A stretch of DNA of 64,000 nt from Geodermatophilus tzadiensis (GTDB taxonomy: Bacteria > Actinomycetota > Actinomycetes > Mycobacteriales > Geodermatophilaceae): the NCBI RefSeq assembly GCF_003002915.1, contig NZ_PVTG01000001.1:186001-250000 (forward strand), in the 5' to 3' direction. The translations under genes were made by a program, and so were the position numbers. The notes beneath the pieces were generated by a model. The model had not been told where the DNA came from. It ran no database searches and saw only the letters and a program-made list of their open reading frames with translations. Below, piece by piece: positions 55,683 through 64,000 of this stretch. Position 1 is the first letter of the stretch. Every line of letters begins with the position of its first letter.

Positions 55683-56727
55683 GCCGGCGGGCGTGCGGGT
55701 CCTCCCGGTCGCGGGGCTGCCGGAGTTCGGCCCCGGCGACGACCTGGCCGGCGCGATCGCCGGGGCCGCCCCGTGGCTGGCCGACGGCGACGTCGTCGTC
55801 GTCACCTCCAAGGTGGTGTCCAAGGTGGAGGGCCGGGTGGTGCCGGTGCCGCCCGGCGCCGACCGCGAGGCCGTCCGGCAGCGGGCCATCGACGCGGAGA
55901 CGGTGCGGGTCGTGGCCCGCCGCGGGCCGCTGAAGATCGTCGAGACCCGCCAGGGCTGGGTGGTCGCCGCCGCCGGCATCGACGCCTCCAACGTGCCCGG
56001 CGACTCCCTCGTGCTGCTGCCCGAGGACGCCGACGCCTCGGCGCGGGGGCTGCGCGCCCGGCTGCGGGAGCTGCTCGGCGTCGACGTGGCGGTGGTCGTC
56101 AGCGACACGTTCGGCCGCACCTGGCGCGAGGGGCTCACCGACGTCGCGGTCGGCTCCGCGGGCATCGCCGCGCTCACCGACCACCGGGGTGCCGTCGACG
56201 CCCACGGCAACCGGCTGGAGACCACCCAGGTCGCCGTCGTCGACGAGCTCGCCTCGGCCGCCGACCTGGTCAAGGGCAAGCTCGACGGCGTGCCGGTCGC
56301 CGTCGTCCGGGGGCTGTCGTTCCCCGCGCTGACGGAGGACGACGGCACGCGGCCGCTGGTGCGGCTGGGCCCCGGCGACCTGTTCCCCTACGGCAGCCGC
56401 GACCTGGTGGGCAGCCGGGTGCCGGTGGTCGACCTGGTGCCGCGGCCGGGTGACCGCGAGGCCGTCGCCGAGGCGTTCCGGGTGGCCAGCGCGGCGCTGC
56501 CGGAGTTCCCGGTGGTGCTGCGGCACGGCGGGGAGGGCGACGGCGTGGTCGACGTCCACCTCTACGAGCGGGTCACGACGACGACGGCGCTCAACCTCGG
56601 CGCGCTGGTCGGCGCGGTGCTCGTGCAGCTGCACGCGGAGGGCTGGGCCACCCGCTGGGAGCCGGTCGGCACGCCGGGCGGGTCCTCACTCGTCGGGAGG
56701 TTGTGGCTGGGCTCGCCGCGGGTCTGA
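55675..56727 (+). CDS. fbiB: FbiB: F420-0 gamma-glutamyl ligase with shortened C-terminal domain
   Basis: A 350-residue protein. The N-terminal CofE domain (about 1-250) is complete: [51 protein letters not shown] and VAVGSAGI. It adds glutamates to F420-0. Mycobacterial FbiB (about 450 residues) has a C-terminal FMN nitroreductase-like domain of about 200 residues; here only some 95 remain, with [20 protein letters not shown] as a nitroreductase-like helix. No second frame continues the domain. The GTG start overlaps fbiA. Confidence 0.9.
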   Translation: MSEPAGVRVLPVAGLPEFGPGDDLAGAIAGAAPWLADGDVVVVTSKVVSKVEGRVVPVPPGADREAVRQRAIDAETVRVVARRGPLKIVETRQGWVVAAAGIDASNVPGDSLVLLPEDADASARGLRARLRELLGVDVAVVVSDTFGRTWREGLTDVAVGSAGIAALTDHRGAVDAHGNRLETTQVAVVDELASAADLVKGKLDGVPVAVVRGLSFPALTEDDGTRPLVRLGPGDLFPYGSRDLVGSRVPVVDLVPRPGDREAVAEAFRVASAALPEFPVVLRHGGEGDGVVDVHLYERVTTTTALNLGALVGAVLVQLHAEGWATRWEPVGTPGGSSLVGRLWLGSPRV

Positions 56728-56756
56728 CGGCCGCGCAGTCGCTAGCGTCGCCGGGC

Positions 56757-57623
56757 ATGCGGGGGATCATCCTGGCCGGGGGCACGGGCAGCCGCCTGTT
56801 CCCCATCACGCAGGCGGTCAGCAAGCAGCTGATGCCGGTCTACGACAAGCCGATGGTCTACTACCCGCTCTCGACGCTGATGATGGCCGGCGTCCGCGAG
56901 GTGCTGGTGATCACCACCCCCGGCGACCAGGCGGCCTTCCGCGCGCTGCTCGGCGACGGGAAGCGGCTCGGGATGCGCATCGAGTACGCCGTGCAGGAGC
57001 GACCGGAGGGCCTGGCGCAGGCCTTCCTCATCGGGGCGGGTTTCGTCGGCGACGAGTCGGTGGCCCTGGTGCTGGGCGACAACATCTTCTACGGCGCCGG
57101 CCTCGGGACCGCCCTGGGCCGGCTGCCCGACCCCGACGGCGGGCACGTGTTCGCCTACCACGTCGCCAACCCTCAGGACTACGGCGTCGTGGAGTTCGAC
57201 GGCGCGGGCCGGGTCCTGTCGATCGAGGAGAAGCCGGTGGCGCCCAAGAGCTCCTACGCCGTGCCGGGGCTGTACTTCTACGAGTCGTCGGTGGTCGAGG
57301 TGGCCCGCGGGATCCGGCCCAGCGCCCGGGGCGAGCTGGAGATCACCGCCGTCAACGAGCACTACCTGCGGCGGGGCCGGCTGACGGTGACCGTCCTGGA
57401 CCGGGGCACCGCGTGGCTGGACACCGGGACGTTCGCCTCCCTGCGCCAGGCCACGGAGTTCGTCTCGGTGGTCGAGGAGCGGCAGGGGCTCAAGATCGGC
57501 TGCATCGAGGAGGTCGCCTGGCGGCAGGGCTGGCTCGACGACGACGGCCTGCGGCGCGCCGCCGAGCCCCTGGGCAAGAGCGGCTACGGCGACTACCTGC
57601 TCGGCCTCCTCGACGGCCGCTGA
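56757..57623 (+). CDS. rmlA: Glucose-1-phosphate thymidylyltransferase (RmlA)
   Basis: A 288-residue nucleotidyltransferase making dTDP-glucose, the first step to dTDP-rhamnose. It has [11 protein letters not shown], the metal-binding [36 protein letters not shown] and TAWLDTG motifs in order. Length fits the short RmlA form. ATG at 56757, 29 bp after fbiB, so possibly read with it. The other rml genes are not in the window. The dTDP-rhamnose would be used by the WbbL-like enzyme nearby. Confidence 0.95.
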   Translation: MRGIILAGGTGSRLFPITQAVSKQLMPVYDKPMVYYPLSTLMMAGVREVLVITTPGDQAAFRALLGDGKRLGMRIEYAVQERPEGLAQAFLIGAGFVGDESVALVLGDNIFYGAGLGTALGRLPDPDGGHVFAYHVANPQDYGVVEFDGAGRVLSIEEKPVAPKSSYAVPGLYFYESSVVEVARGIRPSARGELEITAVNEHYLRRGRLTVTVLDRGTAWLDTGTFASLRQATEFVSVVEERQGLKIGCIEEVAWRQGWLDDDGLRRAAEPLGKSGYGDYLLGLLDGR

Positions 57624-57630
57624 GGAGCGG

Positions 57631-57655
57631 CGACGATCAGGTGACCTGATCATCG
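57631..57655. terminator. Near-perfect 25-bp palindrome after rmlA
   Basis: Arms of 12 bp (57631-57642, 57644-57655, one mismatch) around a single central G; core GATCAGGTGACCTGATC. It begins 8 nt after the rmlA stop, between converging genes. It may be a terminator or a binding site for a dimeric protein. Confidence 0.55.
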
Positions 57656-57679
57656 CGGTGCGGGAGGACGGCCCCGCCC

Positions 57680-58642
57680 TCAGATGCGGCGGTAGTTCGT
57701 CGGCGCCGTCCGCGGACCGCGGCGGGGCGGCATGCTCCCGCCGACGTGCAGCAGGCGCACGACCCGCTGCCGGTGCCCCCGCCACGGCTCGAGCAGCTCC
57801 ATCATCCCGTCGTCGTCGGTCCTGCGGCCGGCCAGCGACCAGCCGACCAGGTTCTTCAGGTGGTAGTCGCCGTAGCTGACGGTGTCCGGGCAGCCGTGGG
57901 TGCGCTGGACCACCTCGGCCGCCGTCCACACGCCGATGCCGGGCACCGTGCGCAGCTTCCGCTGCAGCGTCGGGGAGTCGCAGCCGTCGTCCGGCTCCAG
58001 CGCGTGCGCCACCGACGCCACGTGCAGCAGCGCCCGCCGCCGCGCGCCGTCCAGACCGCAGCGGTGCCACTCCCAGTCGGGGATCTCGCGCAGCCGGCGC
58101 GGCGAGGGCAGCACCCGCATGCCCGCGGGCGCCGGACCGGGCGCGGGGTCGCCGGCCAGCCGCAGCAGCGCCCGCCACACCCGGTGAGCCTCGACCACGG
58201 TCACCTTCTGCTCGAGCACCGCCGGCACCAGGGCGTCCCAGGTGCGGCCGGTGCGGCCCAGCCGCAGGTCGGGCGTGCGCCGGGCGATCGCGCTGACGAG
58301 CCGGTGGCAGTCGGGGTCGAACCCGTCCGGGCAGTCGTCCGCGCCCAGCCAGCCGGGCACCGCCGTCCCGGCCCACTCCGCGCCCGGACCCCACGCCTGC
58401 ACGCGCACCTCCCCGCCGCGGCAGGTGATGCGCACCGTGGCCGGCCCGCACGGCGTGGTGGTGGTGCGCCACACGGCGTCGCCGTCCCACTGCATCGCCG
58501 GGTCGCCGGCGCTGCGCTGGTGCGGACGCAGCACCGCCGTGAGGTCGAAGCGCCAGTCCGGCCGCCAGCAGTCGGTGAAGTCGGCGCCGTCGAGGACGGG
58601 CGCGGGTGCCGGCGGGGTCCGGGCCGGCAGGGAGGTGGTCAC
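57680..58642 (-). CDS. DNA-3-methyladenine glycosylase (AlkA-like, HhH-GPD)
   Basis: A 320-residue base-excision glycosylase. The helix-hairpin-helix is LRTVPGIGVWTAAEVVQRT and the catalytic aspartate is in DTVSYGDYHLKN. The part before (LVPAVLEQKVTVVEAHRVWRALL) matches the AlkA wedge region. It removes alkylated bases from DNA. Together with the ATL protein it forms alkylation defence, though the two genes are not linked. GTG start at 58642, with GGAGACCCGC upstream. It converges on rmlA. Confidence 0.9.
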   Translation of the reverse strand: MTTSLPARTPPAPAPVLDGADFTDCWRPDWRFDLTAVLRPHQRSAGDPAMQWDGDAVWRTTTTPCGPATVRITCRGGEVRVQAWGPGAEWAGTAVPGWLGADDCPDGFDPDCHRLVSAIARRTPDLRLGRTGRTWDALVPAVLEQKVTVVEAHRVWRALLRLAGDPAPGPAPAGMRVLPSPRRLREIPDWEWHRCGLDGARRRALLHVASVAHALEPDDGCDSPTLQRKLRTVPGIGVWTAAEVVQRTHGCPDTVSYGDYHLKNLVGWSLAGRRTDDDGMMELLEPWRGHRQRVVRLLHVGGSMPPRRGPRTAPTNYRRI

Positions 58643-58680
58643 GCGGGTCTCCGGGGAAGAGAGGTGGAACAGCCCGCGCG

Positions 58681-59451
58681 TCAGCGCGGGGCCATGCGCA
58701 GGGCACCGTCCATGCGGATGGTCTCGCCGTTGAGGTAGCCGTGCTCGACGATGGCCAGCGCCAGCCGGGCGAAGTCGTCGGGGCGGCCCAGTCGCTTGGG
58801 GAACGGGATGCCGTCGGCCAGCGCGGTGCGGGCCTCCTCCGGGAGGCTGCCCAGCAGCGGCGTGTCGACCAGGCCGGGGGCGATGGTGCACACCCGCACG
58901 CCGACGCTGGACAGGTCGCGGGCGGCGGGCAGCGTCAGGCCGACGATGCCGCCCTTGGAGGCGGCGTAGGCGACCTGCCCGATCTGCCCGTCGAACGCCG
59001 CGATGGAGGCGGTGTTGACGACGACGCCGCGCTCGCCGTCCTCCTCCGGCTCGGTGGCGGCCATCGCGGCGGCGGCCAGGCGCAGCACGTTGAAGGTGCC
59101 GACCAGGTTGACCATGACGGTGCGCAGGAACGGGTCGAGGTCGTGCGGGGTGTTGCCCTTGCCCACGGTGCGCTGCGCCCAGCCGATGCCCGCGCAGTTG
59201 ACCGCGATGCGCAGCGGCCGGTCCTTGCCGGTGGCGTCGGCGACCGCGGCGGCGACCTGCGCCTCGTCGGTCACGTCGGTCCGCACGAAGGTCGTGTGCC
59301 CGCCCAGCTCGGCGGCCAGCGCCTTCCCGCGCTCCTCGTTGAGGTCCACGATGGTCACCGCCGCCCCGCGCGCGGCCAGCGCGCGGGTGGTGGCCTCCCC
59401 GAGGCCGGAGGCCCCGCCGGACACGACAGCTGCGACGTCGAAGCTCTGCAT
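58681..59451 (-). CDS. SDR-family 3-hydroxyacyl-CoA dehydrogenase-like protein (HSD10-like)
   Basis: A 256-residue SDR. It has the NAD loop [25 protein letters not shown] after the second strand (acidic residue favouring NAD), VNCAGIG, the catalytic [10 protein letters not shown] serine, the YAASKGG pair, and the PGLVDTPLL segment. It resembles human HSD10-type dehydrogenases that act on 2-methyl-3-hydroxyacyl-CoA. The ATG at 59451 is used. Located between the alkA-like gene and manC, all on the minus strand. Substrate inferred from family only. Confidence 0.9.
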   Translation of the reverse strand: MQSFDVAAVVSGGASGLGEATTRALAARGAAVTIVDLNEERGKALAAELGGHTTFVRTDVTDEAQVAAAVADATGKDRPLRIAVNCAGIGWAQRTVGKGNTPHDLDPFLRTVMVNLVGTFNVLRLAAAAMAATEPEEDGERGVVVNTASIAAFDGQIGQVAYAASKGGIVGLTLPAARDLSSVGVRVCTIAPGLVDTPLLGSLPEEARTALADGIPFPKRLGRPDDFARLALAIVEHGYLNGETIRMDGALRMAPR

Positions 59452-59473
59452 GCCGGGCATTCGACCACGCCGC

Positions 59474-60571
59474 CTAGCTGTACCGGCCACCGAACCTCTC
59501 CTCGACGGCCGCGAGCAGGGCCTTGACCCGCTCGGCGTCGGCCACCGGGCACACCATCGTGACGTCGGCGGTGGCGACGACGACGCTGTCGCGGACGCCG
59601 ACCAGCGCCACCACGTGCTCCGGGTCGTCGCTGAAGACGATGTTGCCCGCGCTGTCGAGGGACACCGCGAGCCCGGCGACGGCGTTGCCGCCCTCGGTCG
59701 CCAGGGTCTGCGCGAGGGCCGGCCACGAGCCGACGTCGAGCCAGTCGACGTCGAGGTCGGCGACCAGCACCCGGCCGGGCTCGGTGGCGGCCGGCTCGAG
59801 CACGGCGTAGTCGACGCTGGTCTTCGGCAGCGTCGGGAAGACCTCGGCGAGGACGGCGTCGCGCTCGGGCCCGGCCGGTGCGGCGACCACCCGGCCGAGC
59901 CCCGCGGCGCTGGCCGGCAGGTGCTCGGCGAGCGCGTCGAGCACGGTGCGCGCCCGCCAGACGAACATGCCGGAGTTCCACAGGTACTCGCCGGAGGCCA
60001 GGTAGCCCTCGGCGGTGGTGCGGTCGGGCTTCTCCTTGAACGCGGCGGCCTCGGCCACCCCGGGCACCTCCGTGGGCGCGCCGCGGCGCACGTAGCCGAA
60101 GCCGGTGGCCGGCGCGGTGGGCCGGATGCCGAGGGTGACCAGCGCCCGCGGGCGGGCGGTCAGCGCGTCGTAGGCGGTGCCCAGCGTCGCCGCGAACCGC
60201 TCCACCGGCCGGATCACGTGGTCGGCGCTGACGACGGCGAGCTCGGCGTCGGGGTCGGCCTCGGCCACCAGCGCGGCGGCCAGCCCGACGGCGTTGGCGG
60301 TGTCGCGGGCGACCGGCTCGAGCACCAGCCGGTCGGGGCGCAGCCGGGGCAGGGCCGCCTGCACCTGCTCGCCGTAGCGCGCGGCGGTGCACACCCAGAT
60401 CTGCTCGGCGGGCAGCACCGCCTCCAGCCGCGCGAACGCCTCGGCGAGCAGGCTGTGCGCGCCGCCGTCCCCGCTGCTGACCACGTCGAGCAGCTGCTTG
60501 GGCCGGGCGGCGCGCGACAGCGGCCACAGCCGCGTGCCCGAGCCGCCGGCCATGACGACCGCGTGCCTCAT
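59474..60571 (-). CDS. manC: Mannose-1-phosphate guanylyltransferase (ManC-type)
   Basis: A 365-residue enzyme making GDP-mannose from mannose 1-phosphate and GTP. It has the signature loop [33 protein letters not shown] (metal binding), [17 protein letters not shown], and [11 protein letters not shown]. It has the short form without a fused phosphomannose isomerase domain. Its ATG overlaps the stop of the glycosyltransferase gene (ATGA). Works with ManA and ManB in the window. Matches the position of Rv3264c in M. tuberculosis. Confidence 0.95.
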   Translation of the reverse strand: MRHAVVMAGGSGTRLWPLSRAARPKQLLDVVSSGDGGAHSLLAEAFARLEAVLPAEQIWVCTAARYGEQVQAALPRLRPDRLVLEPVARDTANAVGLAAALVAEADPDAELAVVSADHVIRPVERFAATLGTAYDALTARPRALVTLGIRPTAPATGFGYVRRGAPTEVPGVAEAAAFKEKPDRTTAEGYLASGEYLWNSGMFVWRARTVLDALAEHLPASAAGLGRVVAAPAGPERDAVLAEVFPTLPKTSVDYAVLEPAATEPGRVLVADLDVDWLDVGSWPALAQTLATEGGNAVAGLAVSLDSAGNIVFSDDPEHVVALVGVRDSVVVATADVTMVCPVADAERVKALLAAVEERFGGRYS

Positions 60572-61512
60572 GCCGATGCCTCCTGTCGGGTGCGGGTGCG
60601 GGCCGACCGCCCGACGTCGTCGGCGCGGCGCTGGAACCGGGCCCCGGCGGCCACCCGGCCGCTGACGTAGGAGAGCAGCATCCGGGCGCCGAGCCCGGCC
60701 CGCAGCGCGCCCCGCAGCGGGGCGTTGCGCCGGCCGGGGTGCTGTCCGGACAGGTAGCGCAGCGCGCTGGTGTGGTGCACCCGCGCCATGCGGTGCGGCT
60801 CGCGGCGGGTGGCGTGCCCGCCCTCGTGCACCACGACCGCCGTGGGCGCGTACACGTGCAGCCAGCCGGCCCGTCCCAGCCGCTCGGCGAGGTCGACGTC
60901 CTCGAAGTACATGAAGTAGCCGGGGTCGAAGCCGCCGACCGACCAGAACGCCTCGAGGTCGACGAGGAAGCAGGAGCCCGACAGCCAGCCGGCGGTGCGC
61001 TCGCGCGGCGCCTCGCGCTCGCGGCGGTAGCGCGCCGTCCAGGGGTTGGCCGGCCACGCCCAGCCCAGCAGCGCGTGCCCGGCGCCGGTCGACAGCCGCG
61101 GCAGGTCGCGCGCCGACGGGTAGAGCTCGCCCTCCGGGGTGCGGATGGCCGGGCCGACGGTGGCCGCGCGCGGCCAGCGGCCGGCGACGGCGAGCAGCTC
61201 GTCGAGCGAGCCGGGCTCGAAGCGGACGTCGGGGTTGGCCACGAGGGCGTACCCCTCCGTCACCCCGGCCAGGCCGGCGTTGACCGCCGCGCCGTAGCCG
61301 ACGTTGCCGCCGGTGCGCAGCAGCCGCACGTGGTCGTGGCGGGCGGCGACGTCCTCGGGGACGCCGTCGGTGGAGCCGTTGTCGGCGAGCACGACCTCGA
61401 CCGGGCGGGTGGTGGCCTCGGCCAGGGAGGTCACGAACCCCTCGAGGGTCTCGCCGGGCGAGTAGGTCACCGCCACCACGCGCAACGGCCGGTCGGGAGG
61501 GGGGCTGGGCAC
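60568..61512 (-). CDS. Family 2 glycosyltransferase, WbbL-like rhamnosyltransferase
   Basis: A 314-residue GT2 protein. It has VVAVTYSPGETLEGFV at the start, ADNGSTDG, the ANPDVRFEPGSLDELL aspartate motif, and GGFDPGYFMYFEDVDLAERL, followed by a membrane-near basic tail. In mycobacteria WbbL1 (Rv3265c), next to the ManC gene, adds rhamnose to GlcNAc-PP-decaprenol, starting the arabinogalactan linker. The same neighbour is seen here. GTG at 61512 is used. Assigned by motif and order; the sugar is not proven. Confidence 0.88.
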   Translation of the reverse strand: MPSPPPDRPLRVVAVTYSPGETLEGFVTSLAEATTRPVEVVLADNGSTDGVPEDVAARHDHVRLLRTGGNVGYGAAVNAGLAGVTEGYALVANPDVRFEPGSLDELLAVAGRWPRAATVGPAIRTPEGELYPSARDLPRLSTGAGHALLGWAWPANPWTARYRREREAPRERTAGWLSGSCFLVDLEAFWSVGGFDPGYFMYFEDVDLAERLGRAGWLHVYAPTAVVVHEGGHATRREPHRMARVHHTSALRYLSGQHPGRRNAPLRGALRAGLGARMLLSYVSGRVAAGARFQRRADDVGRSARTRTRQEASA

Positions 61513-61525
61513 GGGCCGACTGTAG

Positions 61526-62860
<1,335 letters not shown>

Positions 62861-62880
62861 CAGCGAGGACAGACTCCCCC

Positions 62881-64000
62881 ATGACCGCACAGCAGGTGGC
62901 CGACGCACCGGTCAACCCGGACACCGTCAGCGAACCGGCCCAGACCGACCTGGTCCCCGACAAGGCCGTGACGCTCGTCCAGCGGGTCCTCATGCCCCGG
63001 CCGGCCGACCCCCTCAAGGTCCGCAGCCTCTACCTGGACGAGGAGAACTCCCCGATCCGGGTCCGGCAGGACGGGCGGCACTCCGGCCTCATCGCGGCCG
63101 GCTCCGAGGTCTCCTTCGCCACGTACTTCAACGCCTTCCCCGCCAGCTACTGGCGGCGGTGGAGCGTGCTGGGCTCGATCGTCCTGCGGGTCACCGTCTC
63201 CGGGACCTGCCGGGTCGACGTGCACCGCTCCAAGGCCGACGGCGAGTCGATGCACGTCACCGGCGTCTCGCACCAGGGCGACGAGCAGACCCTCGAGCTC
63301 GAGCTGGACCTGGCGCCGTTCATCGACGGCGGTTGGTACTGGTTCGACGTCACCGCCGAGAGCGACACGGTGGTCCGCGAGGCCGGGTGGTACGCCCCCC
63401 AGGCGCCCGCCGAGGAGCCCCGGCTGGCCGTCGGCATCTGCACCTACAACCGCCCCGTCGACGCGCTGGCCGCCGCCCGCGCGCTCGTCGAGGACCCCGC
63501 GGTGCTCGAGCGGCTCGCGCTGGTCACCATCGCCGACCAGGGCAACAACCACGTCCGCGACGCCGCCGGCTACGACGAGGTCCGGGCCGCGCTGGGCGAC
63601 CGGCTGCGGGTGGTCGAGCAGCCCAACCTCGGCGGCAGCGGCGGCTTCGCGCGCACCATGCACGAGGCCTTCACCCGCAGCGACGCCACCCACGTGGTGC
63701 TGCTCGACGACGACATCATGATCGAGCCCGACAGCCTGCTGCGGGCGCGCGCCTTCGCCGCCTACGCGAAGAGCCCGATGATCGTCGGCGGGCAGATGCT
63801 GGCGCTGCAGAACCGCTCGGTGCTGCACAGCATGGGCGAGATCGTCGACCGCGAGACGTTCTTCTGGACCAACGCGCCGAACACCGAGTACCACCACGAC
63901 TTCGGCAGGAAGACGCTGCGCGAGTCGCCGGACCTGCACCGGCGCATCGACGTCGACTACAACGGCTGGTGGATGTGCCTCATCCCCCGCGCGGTGACCG
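62881..64000 (+). CDS. glfT2: Galactofuranosyltransferase GlfT2-like (partial, right edge)
   Basis: The first 373 codons of a long GT2 protein; it continues past the window. An N-terminal beta-sandwich domain of about 165 residues (SLYLDEENSPIRV, SFATYFNAFPASYWRRW) precedes a GT-A domain with GICTYNRP, QPNLGGSGGFARTMHEA, the metal motif LLDDDIMIEP and NGWWMCLIP. This matches mycobacterial GlfT2, which builds the galactan chain with alternating 1,5 and 1,6 links. ATG start at 62881, 20 bp after glf. Membrane-associated in mycobacteria. Confidence 0.95.
   Translation, partial: MTAQQVADAPVNPDTVSEPAQTDLVPDKAVTLVQRVLMPRPADPLKVRSLYLDEENSPIRVRQDGRHSGLIAAGSEVSFATYFNAFPASYWRRWSVLGSIVLRVTVSGTCRVDVHRSKADGESMHVTGVSHQGDEQTLELELDLAPFIDGGWYWFDVTAESDTVVREAGWYAPQAPAEEPRLAVGICTYNRPVDALAAARALVEDPAVLERLALVTIADQGNNHVRDAAGYDEVRAALGDRLRVVEQPNLGGSGGFARTMHEAFTRSDATHVVLLDDDIMIEPDSLLRARAFAAYAKSPMIVGGQMLALQNRSVLHSMGEIVDRETFFWTNAPNTEYHHDFGRKTLRESPDLHRRIDVDYNGWWMCLIPRAVT

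Overview
The window is very GC-rich (roughly three quarters G+C), coding-dense DNA. It has many GTG starts, 1-8 bp start/stop overlaps and little intergenic space. Its gene content is actinobacterial: WhiB, MtrAB-LpqB, mycothiol-enzyme relatives, F420 biosynthesis, WXG100/EccC, galactan and decaprenyl-linker enzymes. Gene order follows the Mycobacterium tuberculosis Rv3202c-Rv3212 and Rv3235-Rv3265c neighbourhoods, from memory of that genome. Other gene families and the base composition point to a Geodermatophilaceae-like actinomycete (Blastococcus/Modestobacter/Geodermatophilus type). That placement is an inference, not a search result. I saw no tRNA, rRNA, CRISPR array, insertion sequence or prophage.

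Layout. 1-13.2 kb is the Rv3202c-Rv3212-like block: start of an AdnA-like helicase, alkyltransferase-like protein, MoeZ, an ABC exporter, DUF3152 metalloprotease, hydrolase, TetR, DUF3107, ferritin-like protein, DEAD-box helicase with a long leader and apparent CTG start, and a PQQ-repeat protein. 13.2-21 kb holds hydrolase/MpaB oxygenase genes, a RecB-like nuclease, PHP, PH-domain, DUF6758, Nudix and MaoC genes, and a two-gene HTTM membrane unit. 21-32.4 kb is the most accessory-looking stretch: a WXG100 gene divergent from an FHA-EccC ATPase (a minimal type VII-like pair), DUF6912, a WS/DGAT-like acyltransferase with an altered active site, a CpaE-like ATPase with a CpaB-like SAF protein, a BldC-like regulator, a LysM protein and an Rv3235-family protein.

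32.4-49.9 kb is housekeeping: SecA, HPF, ComF, LpqB-MtrB-MtrA, SahH, and the ManB-Trm112-like-SIS-ManA group making mannose phosphates. 50-64 kb carries DUF3499 and a degenerate metallopeptidase, WhiB, FbiA-FbiB (F420), RmlA, an AlkA-type glycosylase, an SDR, ManC and a WbbL-like transferase, then Glf and GlfT2 for galactofuran. ManA, ManB and ManC together give GDP-mannose. RmlA, WbbL, Glf and GlfT2 suggest a rhamnose-linked galactan wall polymer.

The most unusual signals are: (i) a dispersed family of nested hairpins, each placed directly after a stop codon (after moeZ, the ferritin-like gene, sahH, the metallopeptidase gene and whiB), with one copy inside the N-terminus of a GNAT gene; (ii) the isolated WXG100/FHA-EccC pair beside a pilus-like ATPase/SAF pair without pilins; (iii) an FbiB whose FMN reductase domain is reduced to a short tail; (iv) a short upstream ORF whose stop overlaps the sahH start codon; and (v) several proteins with altered catalytic motifs.
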